Notes: generated by a model from the sequence alone, not told the origin. A stretch of 64,000 nucleotides of DNA from Ceratothoa steindachneri (GCA_963969495.1 OZ018330.1:65462513-65526512); one strand, 5' to 3'. Positions 23,215 through 35,721 are shown, counted from the stretch's first letter. Program-made: numbers and translations.

Positions 23215-26200
23215 AAATAAGCTCCAGACGTTTCACAAAAATAGAAGAATTTTCATCTTTTTCGAATAAAAGAAGCTGGACAACGTTAGTAGATCGGAAA
23301 GATATTTTTTTAGTTTTGGGGTATTTTACTCTGTTTCGAAAGAAAAGAAGCTAAGCTTTATTTGTAATTTGGGGGAAGTTTCCTCTTCTTCTCAATAAAA
23401 AGGAGCTAAGCTCCTTTTGAGGCTTGGGGGAGGGGGTATTTTCCTCTTTCTTAGGAAAAGAAGATAAGATCCATTTGTAGCTTGAGGGTATATTCTGTTT
23501 ATAAAGAAAAAAAAGCTGAGCTTCGTTTGTAGCTTGGGGTTATTTTCTTTAGTTTATAAAGAAAAGAAGCTGAGCTCCATTGGTGGCTTTGAAGTATTTT
23601 CGTGTCTCTAGAGAAAAGAAGATGAGCCCCGTTAGAGACTTGAGATATTCTCATCTATAACTAAGGAAACAAAGCTGAGCTTAGTTTGTTGCTTGAGGTA
23701 TTTTCCTCTATTTTTAATGAATAAAAGCTGAACTCCGCTTTGGCGTGGGTAATTTCCTTTGTTTCTAAAGAAAGGCGGTTGATCTCCATTTGTGCTTGGT
23801 AGTATTTGTCTATGTTTCTTAAAAAGAAAAGTTGAAGCCCATTTGTAGCAATAGAGTAATATACTCTGTTTTGAAGCAAAAGAAAGGAAGTTCCATTATT
23901 AGCCTAGGGTTATTTTCCGCTGTTTCTTAAAAAAAGCTGAGGTAGTTTGTTCTTTGGATATTTTGCTCTTTCTAAAAAAAAGACGCTGAGCGTTATTTTC
24001 CTGGGAATCTAGATAACATAAGCTGAGCTCTATTAGGTCCTTTGAATTTTTTTCTCTGTTATGTAAGAAAAGACTCTGAAATCCATTTGAAACTTGGGCG
24101 TAATTTCCTGTTTCTAAAGAAAAGGAGCCGAGTCGTGTTTGTGGCATGGGAATATTTTCCTCTCTCTTTGAATAAAAGAAGCTGAGCTCTCTTTTTGACT
24201 GGCGATATTTTTCCCTGTTTATACAGAAAAAATATCGTATCGTTTTATCGCTATGAAGTGTTTACATCTGTTTTCTAAAGAAAAACACGCAATGATACGG
24301 GTTCGGCTTGTTGGTATTTACTTTTTTATGAAAAAAGAAGGTGAGCTAAGACTGTGGATAGGGGTTATTTTTTTATGTCTGGGGAAAAGGAGCTGGGATT
24401 CTTTTACGCTGTGAAGTATTTTTCTGAGTTTCTAAAGGAAAAATAAATAGCTCTATCTTTGGCTTTTAGGTACATTCCCCTTTATTTTTCAAAAGAAGCT
24501 GAACTCAATTTGTGTGCGGTAGTACTTTACTCAGTTTATAAAGAAATGAAGCTCAACTCCGTTTCTAGCTTGTGATATTTTCTCCAGAGTATTTTCTTCA
24601 GAGTATTTTTTTCTTTTCTAAAGAAAAGAAACTGAGCTCACTTTGAGGCTTGGGTATTTTCTTTACTATACAAAGAAAAAAAGCTGAACTCCATTTGTTC
24701 TTAGTAGATATATTCCTAGAGTACTAAGGAATTGAAACTTAGATCCATTAATAATAGCTTGGAGTTATTTACGTTGGTTTTAAAGAGAGAAAACTCATAT
24801 CCATTTATGACGTGGGATATCTTCCTCTGATTCCAAACAAAAGACCTGTTCACTTCATTTGGTTAAGGGTATATTTCTCTGTTTTTAAAGAAAAGAGCCC
24901 GAGCTTCTTTGTAGCTTGGAAGTATCTTTTGTTTGTAAAATAAGAAACTAAGCTGTATTTGTATCATGGGGTATTTCCTGATGGTTCTTAGAAAAACGCT
25001 GATATGCGTTTGTGGCTTATAACTATTTTCATTATTTTCTAAAGAAAAGAATCTGAGCTTTGTTTGTAGGCTAGTAGGTATCCAAATTTTTTAAAGAAAA
25101 GAAATGGATTCAGTTGAGGTCTAATGGTAGTTTCATAGGATTCTCAAGAAAAAGGATAAACTCATTTAGGTGCTTGATGTATTTGAATCTGTTAATTATC
25201 AAACTAATCTGAGATCAATTAGTTCCTTTGGAGTATTTCCATCTGTTACTAATGAAACGAAGCTGAGATCCGTTTAAAACTTTGGGGTATATTCCTCTTT
25301 CTAAAGAAAAAAAACTGATCGGTATTTTGGCCTGGTGATATTTTCCTCTGTATATGGAAGAAAAGAAGATAAGCTCCTTTGTGGCTCGAATGTATTTTCC
25401 TCTGTTTCTAAAGAAAAGAAGGTACGAACAGTTTGTGGCTTAAAGTTATTTTGATCTGTTTATAAAGAAAAGAAGCCATGATGAGGTTGAGGCTTGTGAG
25501 TATTTTCCTGTTTCTGAAACAAACTAAGCTGAGCTCAAGCTGTGGTTTTGAAGTATTTTCTAATGTTTCGAAGGAAAAGAAAGTGAAATCCATTTGGCGT
25601 AGAGGTATTTTCCTCAGTTTCTAAAATAAGAAATTAGCTCCGTTTATGCCTGGGGTATATTAGACTCGATTTGTGTCTCGTTGTATTTTGCTTTGTATAG
25701 GCAGTAATGAAGCTGAAGTCCCTCGGTAGGTAGCTAGTGATATTTTCCTCAGTTTCTATAAAAAAGAAAATGTGGCCTCAGTATCTTTTTTTTGTCTGTC
25801 ATGAAATGAAGCTGAGCTTCGTTTGTGGCTGAGGTATTTTCTTCTGTTTCTAAAGAAACGAAGATGAGCTTGTTTTGTCGCTTATGGGTATTTTTCTATG
25901 GTTCTAAAGAAAAGAAGCTTAGGTTCTATTATTGCTTGGGGTATTTTCTTTTTGTTTCTAAAGAGAGGGAACTAATATTCTCTGGGCTTACTTAGGGATA
26001 TCTTCTTATGATACTAAAGAATAGAAGCTGGTCATTTTAATTACTTAATGGTATTTTTTCTCTGTTTCGAAAGAAAGGAAGCTGACCTCTGTTTGTAGTT
26101 TGGGGCTATTTTGTGTAAAAAAAGCGAAACTAAGCTGCGTTTCGTGTTGGGGGTACTTTCCTTTGTTTCTTATGAAAAAGGCTGAGATCCATTTGTGGCC

Positions 26201-28868
26201 TAGTTATTTTCTTCTCATTCTAACGAAAATAAGCTGAGCGTTATTGTTGCTTAAAGGTATTTCATTTGTTTCTACAAAAAAGAAAGAGAAATCCGTTTAC
26301 GTGTTATGGGTATTTTCCTTGGATTTTTTTTAAAAAAAGCTAGACTTTCTTTACGTCGTTTTGGTATGTTCCTCTGTCAGTTAAGAAAAAAGCTGATATC
26401 CGTGTAAACTTGAGGGTATTTACCTATTTCTAAAGAAAATCAGCTGATCTGTATTTGTCACTTGAGGAGATCTTTCTATGTTTATGACGCCAAGAAACCG
26501 TCAACATTTTCTTGAGAACAAATATTTGCATTTTTTTCTAAAGAAAAGAAGCCATGATGCGGTTTTGGCTTGTGAATACTTACTGTTTTAACTAAAAGAA
26601 GATTTTGGATACTTTTCTCAGTTTCATAAGAAAAGTAAATCGATCAATTTTTGGCTTTTGGATATATTCTTTCATATTTCTGAAAATAAGCTGAAATTCG
26701 GTGTTGAGGTTTGTCGTATTTTGCTCGATTTATAAAGAAATGAAGCTGAACTTCATCAGTTCTTTCTGGTACTTTCCTAATTTTCTATACGCATGAAGCT
26801 GTGCCCCGTTTGTGGCTTATGATTATTATCCTCTGTTTTTAAAGAATAAAAACTTAGCTCCGTGTTTGGCTTAGGTATTTTCTTCTCTTTCTCGAGAAAA
26901 AAAGATGAACCCCGTTCGTGACTAACGGGTATTTTTCTCTATTTCTAAAGAAAATAAGCTGAGTTACATATGATGCTTCGGGGCATTTTCTTCAATAACT
27001 AAGGAAAAAAGATTAGCTCTTTTGTGGATTAAGGTTTTTCCTTTGTGTCTTAGGTAAAAAAGTTGAGATCTCTTTGTGGAGTAGGCTTTGGGGGTATTTT
27101 TCCCCTTAAATATAAAAGAAGCTGATATCCGTCTGAAACTTTGTGGAATTTTCATTCTAAAGAAAAGAAGCTGCTTTTGTTTTGTACCTTAGAAGTATTG
27201 TCATTTTCCTAAAGAAAAGACTCTATGATGTAGTTGTTTCTGTTTGCATTTTCCTTTGTGGGCATTTTCTTCTTTCTAATGAAATAACCTAGGATCATTT
27301 TTGGGAAGATAAGTTTTTAATAAAAAAAGACACAAAGCTGTTGTGGCTTGTGGGTATTTTCCTGTTTCTAAATAAAACAAGCTGTGCTCCATTTGTGGTG
27401 AAAGATATTTTCCTGATTTTTTCAAGAAACGAGGATGGACTCCATCTTTCACTTTTTTTCTGACTTGTTTCTTAAGTAAAAAAAATAGATACGTTTGTAG
27501 TTTAGTGGTATTTTTCTCTGTTCCTTAGGAAAAGATGCTAAAATTCCATTATAGATTGGGGGGCAATTTCTTATTTTTTTACAGAGAAAAAACTGAGATC
27601 CGTCAGGTTCTTGGAAGCCAGTTTACTCTGTTATTAAATAAAGAAGATGAGATGCTTTAGAAACTTGAAGGTATTTTTCTCTTACTCAAGAAAACAAACT
27701 GAGCCGTGTTTATTGTTTGGGCATATTTTCCACTGTTTTCCACTGTTTATGACTCTAAAGAAAAGCAACGATGATGCAAGGCTAGCTCGTTGGTATTTCC
27801 ATTTTCTAAAAAAGAATTGAGCTCCGTTTGTGGTTTCGGAATATGTTCTTCTGTTTCAGGGGAAAAGAAGCAGAGATCCTTTTTAGCTTTAAGATATTAT
27901 TTTAAGTTCCTGAAGGAAAGAAAATTAACTGCGTTTTGGAGCTTTAAGGTATATTTCTCCTTTTTTAAAGGAAGCTGGACACCATTTCTATCTTGAGGTA
28001 TTTTGTTATCCTAACAAATACATGAAGCTGAAATCCTTCTCTGGCTTGAGATATTTACCCAGTTTCTATACAATATATGCTGTGCCCTGTTTGTGACTTA
28101 GTTATTTTCCTTTATTTATAAATAAAAAATGCGGAGCTCAGTTTGTGGCTCGTAGGTATTGTCCTAAGTTTATAAAGAATAGAAGCTTTTATCCAATAAT
28201 GGCTTCTGGGTATTTTCCTTTCTTTCTAAAGAGAGGAAACTGAAATCCATTTGGGACATTGGGATATCTTCCTCTGATTTTAATCCAAAGAAGCTGGTCC
28301 CTTTATTTCCTTAAGCGTATTTTCCTATATTTCTAAAAAAAAGAAGTTAAGATGCGCTAGTAGCTTGGGGATATTTTCGATTTGTAAAAAAACGAAACTA
28401 AGCTGAGTTTGTAGCTTGCAGGTAGTTAGTTCTTCTGGTTTTTAGGAAAAGGAGTGAGATGCGTTTTTGACTTTGAGTTATTTCCCTCAAATTCTAAGGA
28501 AAAGAACCTAAACTTCTTTTGTAGCTAGTAGGTATCTCAGTATGTCTACATGAAAGGAGTCGAGATCTGTTAGTTTTTTCGTGGTATTTTCATCCGTTAA
28601 GAAAAGAAGCTGAGATCCTTTAAAAACTCGAGGATATTTTCGTCTTTCTAATGAAAAGAAACTGATCCGTATTTGTGGCTTGGTTATATTTTCCTCTATT
28701 TTTGAGGTTGAGAAGCTGAGCTCATTTGTCACTTAGGGGTATTTTCCCATGATTCTAAAGAAAAAAAAGCTGGGATCGTTTTGTGCCTTAGATTTATTTT
28801 CTTCTCTTTATAAGGAAAATATTCTATGATGCAGTTGTGGCTTGTGGGTATTTTTCTCTTTCTAAAAC
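23215..28868. repeat. ~53-bp degenerate satellite array, first block
   Basis: The sequence is built from head-to-tail units of about 50-55 bases. A typical unit is TTTCTAAAGAAAAGAAGCTG, then AGCTCCGTTTGTGGCTTGGG, then GTATTTTCCTCTG. By length this block holds about 105 units. Neighbouring units differ strongly, and certain variant units return at regular distance (see findings). It carries no consistent frame, so the many short frames inside it are chance. Confidence 0.95.
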
Positions 28869-29125
28869 AAGGTCAACAGACTTAAGTCGCGCGTCCTCAA
28901 TTAGGTATTCTGATTTATGACTTTATCACCATATGATCTTACGACGTTCAAAACTTTAAAATTCTAAAGAAGGGGGACTGGGAGGACCGTGGACAATATA
29001 TCTTTCAAAAAAGAATGTAAAACAACATAAGACTTCCAAATTTTGTTATAATAGGCCAAATAGTTACGATGTTATGACCAAAAATATCAGTGAAAAGTAA
29101 AGCGTTTACCATCCGACCGACTGAC
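28869..29125 (-). mobile_element. HINE-like element, copy 1 (inverted in satellite)
   Basis: It is the reverse complement of the family at 37324-38203. Its 3' end on + is AGGTCAACAGACTTAAGTCG (hairpin plus inverted-repeat end), and the other side has the TCGGTCGGATGG head on the minus strand. It holds about one internal unit (GTCATAACATCGTAACTATT on minus). The 53-bp satellite resumes on both sides. Confidence 0.6.
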
Positions 29126-30640
29126 TGTGGTTTGTGGGTATTTTCTTGTTTCCAAGGAAAAGAAACTCAATTCTATCTTTGGCTTTGAGCTATTTTACTT
29201 AGTTTCTAAAAAAAAAGAAAATTAGTTCCATTTTAGTCTTTCGAGTATATTGTTCTTTTTTTCTGAAAAGAAGCTGAACTCAATTTGTTGTTTGTTGTAT
29301 TTTCTCTGTTGTTAATGAGGTATTTTCGACAGTTTCTATAGAAAAGAAACTGTGGTCTGTTTGTGGCTTAGGATTATTTTCCTCTTTCTAAAATTGAAGC
29401 TGAGCTCTGTTTGTGGCTTATGTGTATTTTCGTCCTGTTTGAAAGAAACCTTAGCTCTTCTTATTGCTTTGGGGTATTTTCCTCTGTTTATAAAGAGAGG
29501 GAACCGATTCTACAGAAAAGTAGCTTATCAGCTTGTTTTTTATATTTATTATTCTCTGTTTCTAAAGAAAAGAATCTGAGCTCAGTTTTTATAAAGGCTG
29601 TCAAAAAACGAAACTAAGCTGCGTTTGGTGTTTGAGGTTATTTCCCTCTGTTTTGTGTAAAACCAAGCTGAGCGTTATTGTTGCTAAAAGGAATTTCATT
29701 TAATATTACAGAAAAGAAAATCAAATCCGTCTGCGGCTTAGGGGTATTTCTTAAGATTTAAAAACAAAGAAGTTGAGTTTCGTTAGTTCTTTGTGGGTAT
29801 GTTCCTCTGCTAGTTACGAAAAGTAGCCGAGATCCGTTTTAAACCTAAGATTATTCAAAAGAAAACAAGCTGATCTGTGTTTTTTTGCTAGGGGATATTT
29901 TTCTCTGTTTAGCACGCGTAGACGCCTGAGTCGTTTTGTAGCTTCGAAGTATTTTCATCTGTTTCTTAAGAAAAAAACAAAGCCCTGATGTGGTTGTGGC
30001 TTGTGGATATTTTCCTATTTCTGAAGAAAGAAGTTGAGCACCGACTGTGGCTTGCGGTTAATTTTATGTTTCCAAGGAAAGAAGTGAATATCTCATTTAG
30101 GCTTTGATATATTTTCCTCAGGTTCAAAAGAAAAGAAAATAGATCTGTTTTTGTCTTTCTGAAAAAAAAGCTGAGATAGTTTTGAAACGTGGGGTATTTA
30201 CCACTTTCTAATGAAAAGAAGCTGAGCCATTTTGGGGGTTTGGGAATATTTTACTCAGTTTTTGAAAGAAAGAATTTATGATCGTTATGTGGCATAGAGG
30301 TTTTTCATTTGCTTATAAAGAAAAGAAGCCTTGATGCGGTAGTGGCTTGTGGGTATTTTTCTGTTTCTATAAAAAAGATAATGAATTCCTTTTGTGGCTT
30401 AGTTATTTTCCTCTTTCTTTGCAAAGAAACGAGGATGAGCTAATTTGTATATTGTTTTTTTTTTCGCGTATCTTAGGTGAAAAAAAAGATACGTTTCTAT
30501 TCAGGTGGGTGTTTCATTCTTTTTCTTAAGGTAAGAAACTAAGATCCGTTGATGGCTTAGTTGAATTTTCCTCTTTTTCTAAGGAAAAGAAACTGAGATC
30601 TGTTTGGGCCTTAGGGCTAGTTTTATGATACAGTGTGACC
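29126..30640. repeat. ~53-bp satellite array, second block
   Basis: The same unit as before continues after the HINE-like insertion for about 28 units, then stops at the Tc1-like element. Confidence 0.93.
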
Positions 30641-31870
30641 TCCCCCTCAAAACAGGCCAAACTTTTGATATGCCTCATTTCTTAATTTTATGCAAGGATT
30701 GAATGAAAATTTGGTGATAATAACATCATAAGAGTATCAAAACATGAGTCTTTGGACTTTTCTTCTTTATTCTAGATCACGTATTCAAGATGACCTCCAT
30801 TTAGCTCTGTGCATTTCTTGAGGCCCAGTACAAAGTTCTCCATGGCGTCCTTACAAACCGGCCGACTCTGGCTCTGATATCCTCCCTGATGGCTTCCTTG
30901 AGTTCCGTGATAGCCCTGAGTGTTCACGCGTACACTATGTCTGTAAGGTAGCCCCAGAGAAAGAAATCTGGTCCCTAAGATCTGGGCTGTGAGGTGCCCA
31001 CTCAAAATCAGTCCTGAGACGGATCACACGGCCACCAAAGTTCTCTTTACAGCCAATCTCGGGATAGGTTTGAGGTGTGAGAGCTTGTTCCATCTTGCTG
31101 GAACCAAAACTTCCCCATAAGCGCCGCGAACAGGTTCTGCAGCTCCCTCTTGAAGGTTTTGAGGACCTCAACATACCGCTCCTTGGGTACTGTCACTGTC
31201 AAGCTAGATTCCTAGAAGAAGAATGGTCCGATGATGCATCTGGCTGAGATTGCCGTCCATACTGTGCACTTAGGGAAGTTTAGGGGCTTGGTGGCTACCT
31301 TATTTGGTCTGGAGGTCCAATAGAAGACTTTGTCTTCGAGTTTAACTTCCCCTCAAGATGGAAGTGAGCTTCATCTGAGATCCAAAGAAGGTTAAAGAAA
31401 AGTTGGGGTCTCTTGAATCTTTTCCAGTATCTTGACTACCATAGCCTTTCTCTGCCCCTGTCTGAGGCTGTAAGGGTCTGCTTCGTGTGTATTTTGTATG
31501 AATAGGCCTTTACATCCATTACTAGCAATCTCCTGCAAGTCTTGCGGGATATACCGAGGGACTGACTCTCTCACGCTCTCGACCAGCTCATCTATACGCT
31601 TCCTGGAGCGTCCTGAATGACTTGAACAGTTGTCACTGGCTCCATGGATGTTTTCCACTGTCCCATAGTTCTCGAAGTGGCCAACCAGTCCTGAATTCTG
31701 CTCTGGAAGGGGGCTTTTTCACCTTCGAACTGATGCGTGAAATTGTTCTGCACTTTCTTGAACGAGCCTGTCTTGTAGTAATGTTTGACGCAGTATATTC
31801 TTTGTTGGAGTTCTCATTGAGAACTAATTGTGTCATGTCCTACAAAGTAAGAGTGATTAGTGAATAAATG
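30640..31870 (-). mobile_element. Tc1-like element inserted in satellite
   Basis: A transposase pseudogene fills this interval, and satellite sequence lies on both sides (to 30640 and again from 31888). CAGTGTGACCTCCCCCTC at about 30635 may be its terminal repeat. I did not find a convincing inverted partner near 31870. Confidence 0.6.
30779..31870 (-). pseudogene. Tc1/mariner-superfamily transposase pseudogene, copy 3
   Basis: Read downwards from 31658, the N-terminal part gives SGRSRKRIDELVESVRESV. WISDEAHFHLEGKLN (about 31375-31330) carries the first catalytic Asp. After a frameshift, KVATKPLNFPKCTVWTAISA and then GKFWFQQDGTSSHTSN (about 31125-31075) give the second block with its Asp. 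FEWAPHSPDLRDQISF (about 31020) is the third, and the tail NFVLGLKKCTELNGGHLEYV ends at 30779. Several frameshifts are present. It is a different subfamily from copies 1 and 2. Confidence 0.82.
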
Positions 31871-31887
31871 AAGGATATATATATAAA

Positions 31888-31971
31888 TCCTTGTGAGTAT
31901 TTTCTTTGTAATTTAAGAAAAGAAGCTGATATCCGTTTAAAACGGGGATATTTTCCTTTTTTGTCGCGTGC
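31888..31971. repeat. ~53-bp satellite fragment
   Basis: About 1.5 units (AAGAAAAGAAGCTGATATCC, then GATATTTTCCTTTTTT) between the Tc1-like element and a HINE-like copy. Confidence 0.85.
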
Positions 31972-32270
31972 GAGTCAGGTCGCGAGCGACCCTACATCTC
32001 ACTATGTCGGTCCCGGTTTTGCTTTTTTTGTTTTGTTTTTGTAATAATAATGTAACTATTTGGCCGATTCTAACGAAATTTGAAATAATTATGTTGTCTA
32101 TCATTATACTTCAAATGCTCCAATTGCCAAAATCCTCCCAAGTCTAGCCCGGGAATTATTTTGTTTTGGCAATAACATCATAACTACTGGGCTGATTCTA
32201 ACGAAATTCAAAACCATGATATATAAGTAGCCTCCTCACGAGTCGTTTCGGATAACTAAAGTGAATTATT
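31972..32270 (+). mobile_element. HINE-like element, copy 2 (3' end missing)
   Basis: It starts GTCGCGTGCGAG directly after a T run of the satellite, then has the family head CTCACTATGTCGGTCCCGG and two internal units about 125 bases apart (32045 and 32170). The 3' hairpin end is absent. Confidence 0.6.
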
Positions 32271-32660
32271 GTGCCCCTAAGGCTAGGATTCCATTTGTAG
32301 TTTCTTCCAAAACACTATCGGGTTAGTACCCGCAGTATTGAGCCCTTGTGGCATGAGTAATTATGGTTAATTATTGATATTTTCCCATTGCTGAATTAAT
32401 AAATAACTAGAGTATGTAATTATTTGTATTATATGTTTTGTTGTGTAATTAAAGATTATTTTTGCAATTCTTGTTTAAGTCCTCCAACCACCATAGCCTA
32501 ATTATTAAGACCAATCCAGCCAACCATATTTAAAGTATGGGAATAACAAAAAACCCACGCACTCAACGAAATTCAACTCCAATTAATATTTTTGGCTGTC
32601 ATAGCCCTTCCCCGAACAAACGTAGGAATCGAGAATTAGGTGATAATTGACTAATTCTAC

Positions 32661-32663
<3 letters not shown>
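32271..32663. other. Unassigned AT-rich spacer
   Basis: No frame or repeat recognised. Confidence 0.45.

Positions 32664-32697
<34 letters not shown>
32664..32697. repeat. (TA)n microsatellite at left edge of mariner copy 1
   Basis: About 34 bases of alternating A and T where the left terminal repeat of the mariner copy should be. Confidence 0.93.
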
Positions 32698-32700
<3 letters not shown>

Positions 32701-33908
32701 AGGAAACGACTTCAATGCACTTGCGCCACTTGTCCCTGAGGCGTCAAATTCCCGACAACCAGAAATATCCCGACTGCTGTTCAATCCACTTCTGGACGGC
32801 GAGCTGGACATCTTCAGCGTCCCCAAACCGACGTTCACGCAGTGCAGCCTTGAGCTGGCGGAATAAAAGATAATCGCTAGGGGCCAGATCTGGAATGTAG
32901 AGGTGATGGTTGAGCTCCTCGAATCCGCACTCGCGCAGGGCAGCTTGTGCAACTCTTGCCTTGTGGCCAGGGGCATTGTCGTGGAGGAGCAGGACACCGC
33001 GTGTCAACTTGCTGCGCCACTTTTGACGGATGCACTTCTTCAACCCAGCGAGTCCCTCGGCGTAATATTGGCCTGTGATGGTCGTTCCACGAGGCGCATA
33101 GTCCACCATGAACACTCCCTCAGAATTCCAGAAGATGATGGCCATGATATTCCCGGCTGAGGGTTGGATCCGGAACTTGATGGGGATGGAGAGCCCCTGT
33201 GCTTCCGGGCCATGCTTTCGATCTTGGTCTCGGGATCGCAGTGCTGGACCCACATTTCATCACCTGTCACTATGCGTGACTCGAATCCTGCCGGATCTTG
33301 GTTGTACAGGAGCAGCAGCTCCTCCGAACTTTGACGACGTTAAAGTTGATCATGGGGCGTGAGGTTTCTAGGGACCCAACAGGCAGAGACCTTGGTCATG
33401 GCCAAATTGTCGTGGATGATGTTCATAACACTTCCATGTGATATTCCAAGTTCTCGTTCGATTTCTTCAACCTTCACCCATCGAATTTCGAGGATCATGC
33501 TCTCCATATGGGCCACATTGTCCTCGTTCGTCACGTCTGACAGGCGTCCTGGACGGGGGTCATCTTCAAGGGACTCACGACCATGGTGGAACTCCCTATT
33601 CCGTCGAGCAATGGTTGCATAGGAAGTGGCGGTGTTGGTGTACACTGCAACCATGCGTTCATGGATCTATTTTGCATTCTTGCCTTCCTTGGTCAAGAAT
33701 TTGATCACTGGCGGTACTTAATCTTCTCCATTGTTGAAAAATTTGTGACTAACGATCTGCGATCAGCTACTGCTTCTTAAATAGACGAGGAAGGAGCGTG
33801 CGGCTGCAGGTCCTGACTTGTCATAACTTATCCTAACATCCCCATAAACAGCCATCCCCTTTCCTCTGTTTTGCCCTACCGATTCGCAAAACTTATTGAC
33901 CGCCCCTC

Positions 33909-33909
<1 letters not shown>
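32698..33909 (-). mobile_element. mariner element, copy 1 (left terminal repeat lost)
   Basis: The right end on the minus strand reads CGAGGGGCGGTCAATAAGTT, the same as in copy 2. The left end lacks this repeat and runs into (TA)n. A nearly full-length transposase lies inside. Both outer flanks are (TA)n tracts, which fits insertion at TA. Confidence 0.85.
32720..33745 (-). pseudogene. mariner transposase (DD34D) pseudogene, nearly full length
   Basis: The N-terminal helix-turn-helix part (33340-33735) includes MVAVYTNTATSYATIARRNR and EEIERELGISHGSVMNIIHD. The catalytic part has TGDEMWVQHCDPETK (first Asp, about 33262), LLHDNAPGHKARVAQAALRE (second Asp) and IPDLAPSDYLLFRQLK (third Asp). I count exactly 34 residues between the second and third Asp, the mariner signature. 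Breaks: a stop near 33688, a frameshift near 33330 and another near 33185. All three catalytic residues survive, so this is a fairly young inactive copy. Confidence 0.9.

Positions 33910-33910
<1 letters not shown>

Positions 33911-33941
<31 letters not shown>
33911..33941. repeat. (TA)n microsatellite at right edge of mariner copy 1
   Basis: About 31 bases of alternating T and A followed by a few ATATT repeats. Confidence 0.93.
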
Positions 33942-33947
<6 letters not shown>

Positions 33948-34057
33948 TATATTATATTAAACTTGTGTCAGGTATTTAAGGGCAATTAGTGAGGATTAAA
34001 CAAAGGCTTTCATAGAGACAAAGAGACAAAAATCTTTTTAATTAATTATAATTAATT

Positions 34058-35254
34058 TATGTTCCTGAAACTGTTGATACTACTCCAAAAGCTTTTTCAC
34101 AACTTTATATAGATGATTTTCTAAGAAATCTAAACTTAACAAAGCAATAAAGTGAATTACTGGCCTCGAGACTGAAAGAAAGAAATTTAGTAGCAGAAGA
34201 TTTTCGAATTACTAAGTTTCGCTTTCGATCAAACAATTTACAAGGCAAATTTTCATTTGCCAACAATTTATTATACTGTAATAATATTTCACGTCTCTTT
34301 GAAGAATTAGATATACATTATGAACCCAGTCAATGGAGACTTTTCATCGACGCTTCTGTTTATAGTAGTAAAGCTGTGCTTCTGCATAATAGAAATAAAC
34401 TACCATCGATACAAGTAGCTCACTCCGTTGTTTTGAAAGAATTTTATGAGAATTTAGATTTCTTTTTAAAAAGCATTAAATACAGTGAACATAAATGGTT
34501 GATTTGTGCTGGCCTTAAGGTAGTAGCCATTTTAAATGGCTTGCAGTCAGGCTACACAAAATTCATGTGCTTTTTGTGCCAGTTGGACAGTAAAACTCGG
34601 GGCGAACATTACATACGCTCATAATGGCCTTTAAGAGAAGAGACAAAGGTAGGTTGTCATAATATCATACGTGAACCATTGGTTCCTAAAGAAAACAGAA
34701 TTTTGCCACCACTTCACATAAAATTAGGTCTAATGAAACAATTTTTGAAAGCTTTAAAGCATGACCAGCCATCCTTCTTATATTTAATTATAAAATTTCC
34801 TAAGATTAGTGATGCTAAAATTGAAGAAGGAATCTTTGGTGGGCCTCAGATTCGACAACTTATGGTAGATAGTGAGTTTGAGGCAAAGTTGAGCAAGCCA
34901 GAACTTGAGGCCTGGCATAGTTTCAAAGGTGGATGTAATGGTCTCCTTGGAAGGAAGGAATCAGAAAATTACCACATTATTGTTTAGAATTTGATAAGGC
35001 CTTATAATAAGTTGGGATGTAGTATGTCAATAAAGTTGCATTTTTTGCATTCCCATCTGTCTTTTTTTCCAGAGAATACAGCAGACGTCAGCGATGAGCA
35101 TGGTGAGAGATTCCACCAAGGCATTGCTACTATAGAAAGTCGTTATAAAGGAAAATTGAGCCCAGCAATGCTTACTGACTTGTGCTAGACCCTCCACAGC
35201 GACAGACAAGATATTGTACATAAAAAGAAGCCTAAATATTCTAAAAATATATGA
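34058..35254 (+). pseudogene. Multicopy arthropod protein family, function unknown, four in-frame stops
   Basis: One frame runs the whole length with no frameshift and is interrupted only by stops at 34148, 34622, 34985 and 35186. A natural-looking TGA ends it at 35252-35254. Parts are FSQLYIDDFLRNLNLTK, WRLFIDASVYSSKAVLLHN, HKWLICAGLKVVAILNGLQS, a C-x2-C pair in GYTKFMCFLCQLDS, ILPPLHIKLGLMKQFLKAL, IEEGIFGGPQIRQLM and DEHGERFHQGIATIESRY. From memory, proteins of this kind recur in many copies in insect and crustacean genomes, without an assigned activity. The conserved Asp, His and Cys residues would allow a nuclease or transposase role, but that is only a guess. The true start is not visible. 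Confidence 0.65.
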
Positions 35255-35719
35255 CTATTGTATAGATTTCAGCCACTGAAAAAAATCTGAAATCTTCATT
35301 ATTTTCTTAAAACATATTTTTATAATGCCGCACTCTGAAATATATCAAATGGACTTATTAATTTCTTTTGATGAATAAGCTTTTTGTTTCCACCTATCTT
35401 TGTACTTTTTGTTAAATAAAATAAAAATACTAACAAATATTTCATACTTCTATATACTCAATAATCTAATATTAATAAAAACATAAATGTGCAGACTACA
35501 AAAAACTAAAGTCATTTCATGAAAAATAAAGGGCATTTTGGTAATCTACGCAAAAAAACTACACTAGAAAACTACTTTTTCATTTCTGTAGCAAAATCAT
35601 TGTTGGACAGTGTTATTTGCGGCGGAAAACTTTTAATAGGGTGCAGAGTATTTTACTTGTTTTTGATAACTGTCAACGTTAGGATTTCCCTCGTTTGGAC
35701 CAAGTTCCCTGCTCACTTA
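35255..35719. other. AT-rich spacer
   Basis: No feature recognised. Confidence 0.45.
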
Positions 35720-35721
35720 TA

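Noticed and set aside
23661..30529. Many 60-90 codon frames in the satellite
   Set aside because: They have no shared frame from unit to unit and no domain; chance in AT-rich repeats.
23215..30640. CRISPR-like array
   Set aside because: The units are contiguous ~53-bp satellite monomers without unique spacers, in eukaryotic-type DNA.
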